Source: Acidobacteriota bacterium | Lineage (GTDB): Bacteria; Acidobacteriota; UBA6911; JACQSX01 | Assembly (NCBI GenBank): GCA_016199665.1 | Contig: JACQGG010000227.1 | Location: 1 to 36,702, forward strand | Reading direction: 5' to 3' | Length of the DNA: 36,702 nt | Program-made: the position numbers and the translations under genes | Notes under the pieces: model-generated | What the model saw: only the letters and a program-made list of their open reading frames with translations | What the model was told of the DNA's origin: nothing | Databases searched by the model: none | Shown here: in pieces, positions 36,228-36,702 of the stretch | How positions within the stretch are numbered: position 1 is the first letter of the stretch | Layout: every line of letters starts with the position of its first letter

Positions 36228-36674
36228 TCAATCGAGAAAACGCTCGTCATACGTAATCCCGCTCCGCCCAAGCAATTCTATCAGCTCATTGCGAAAGCTC
36301 CTTCGCCGATGGTGTTCCCTTTGCGTCTGAATGTACCGGCGCACACTGTCTCTGGCCGAGGGACTGACCGTAACGGCTGCATATCCTGTTTGCCAGGAAA
36401 ATCTCGCAAGGCCCTTCTGCTCATGTAGCCATTGTGACGACCCGGCCTTGAGCTCCCGCATGACGGCAGCCACCGAGTGGATCGGCTTGAGTCCGGCCAG
36501 AATGTGGACATGATCGGCGATCCCTCCAGTGGCCAGAGCCATCCCTCCCAGACTACGCAGAATCCCTCCCAGGTAGGCATACAGGTCGGGTTCAAGGCAG
36601 TCAGTGATAGCAGGGCACCGGTTCTTGGTGCAGAAGACCAGGTGGTATTGAAGCTGGAAATACGTCGAAGGCAC
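36228..36674 (-). mobile_element. REP-associated tyrosine transposase (RAYT) / IS200-like Y1 transposase
   Basis: YHLVFCTKNRCPAI, DHVHILAGLKP (HUH motif), YIQTQREHHRRRSFRNELIELL; RAYT-like sequence. Confidence 0.88.
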
Positions 36675-36702
36675 ATCCAGCAGAACCGGGTCTGGATAGA
36701 AA

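Noticed and set aside
1-36702. tRNA or rRNA genes, defence islands, phage genes
   Set aside because: None recognised on either strand; apart from the RAYT gene and small repeats, the window is chromosomal housekeeping and signalling content.

Overview
The window appears to be chromosomal DNA from an Acidobacteria-like genome (inferred from gene content; taxonomy not verified). Its core is a minus-strand division and cell-wall (dcw) cluster, mraZ-rsmH-ftsL-ftsI(PASTA)-murE-murF-mraY-murD-ftsW-murG-murC-ftsQ-ftsA-ftsZ (about 27.3 to 10.7 kb). It is flanked by housekeeping genes: an EF-G-like GTPase, an RluD-like pseudouridine synthase, a YchF-like GTPase, a ZIP transporter, proS, glyA, a DinG/XPD-like helicase and a TPR protein. 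The most interesting segment is 4.4-10.65 kb, directly downstream of ftsZ. There, a good promoter is followed by two tandem RNA elements matching the cyclic-di-GMP-I (GEMM-I) riboswitch. They are enclosed by a perfect 9-bp long-range complement and lead into a secreted subtilisin-like protease whose C-terminus is built of ILWSDQ/ILWTDQ hexapeptide repeats. Next on the same strand come a membrane HD-GYP-GAF-GGDEF protein with intact catalytic and I-site motifs and a family 2 glycosyltransferase. This looks like a c-di-GMP-responsive surface/extracellular module attached to the end of the dcw cluster. Other notable items are a dispersed hairpin element (two clear copies, one inside the dcw operon, and a possible third), a RAYT/Y1-type transposase next to a GTAG-headed REP-like palindrome, a 10-bp-period repeat array upstream of mraZ that resembles an MraZ operator, and several short tandem arrays (4x25 bp, 5x21 bp, 45/46 bp). 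All calls come from reading the sequence; no searches or folding programs were run.
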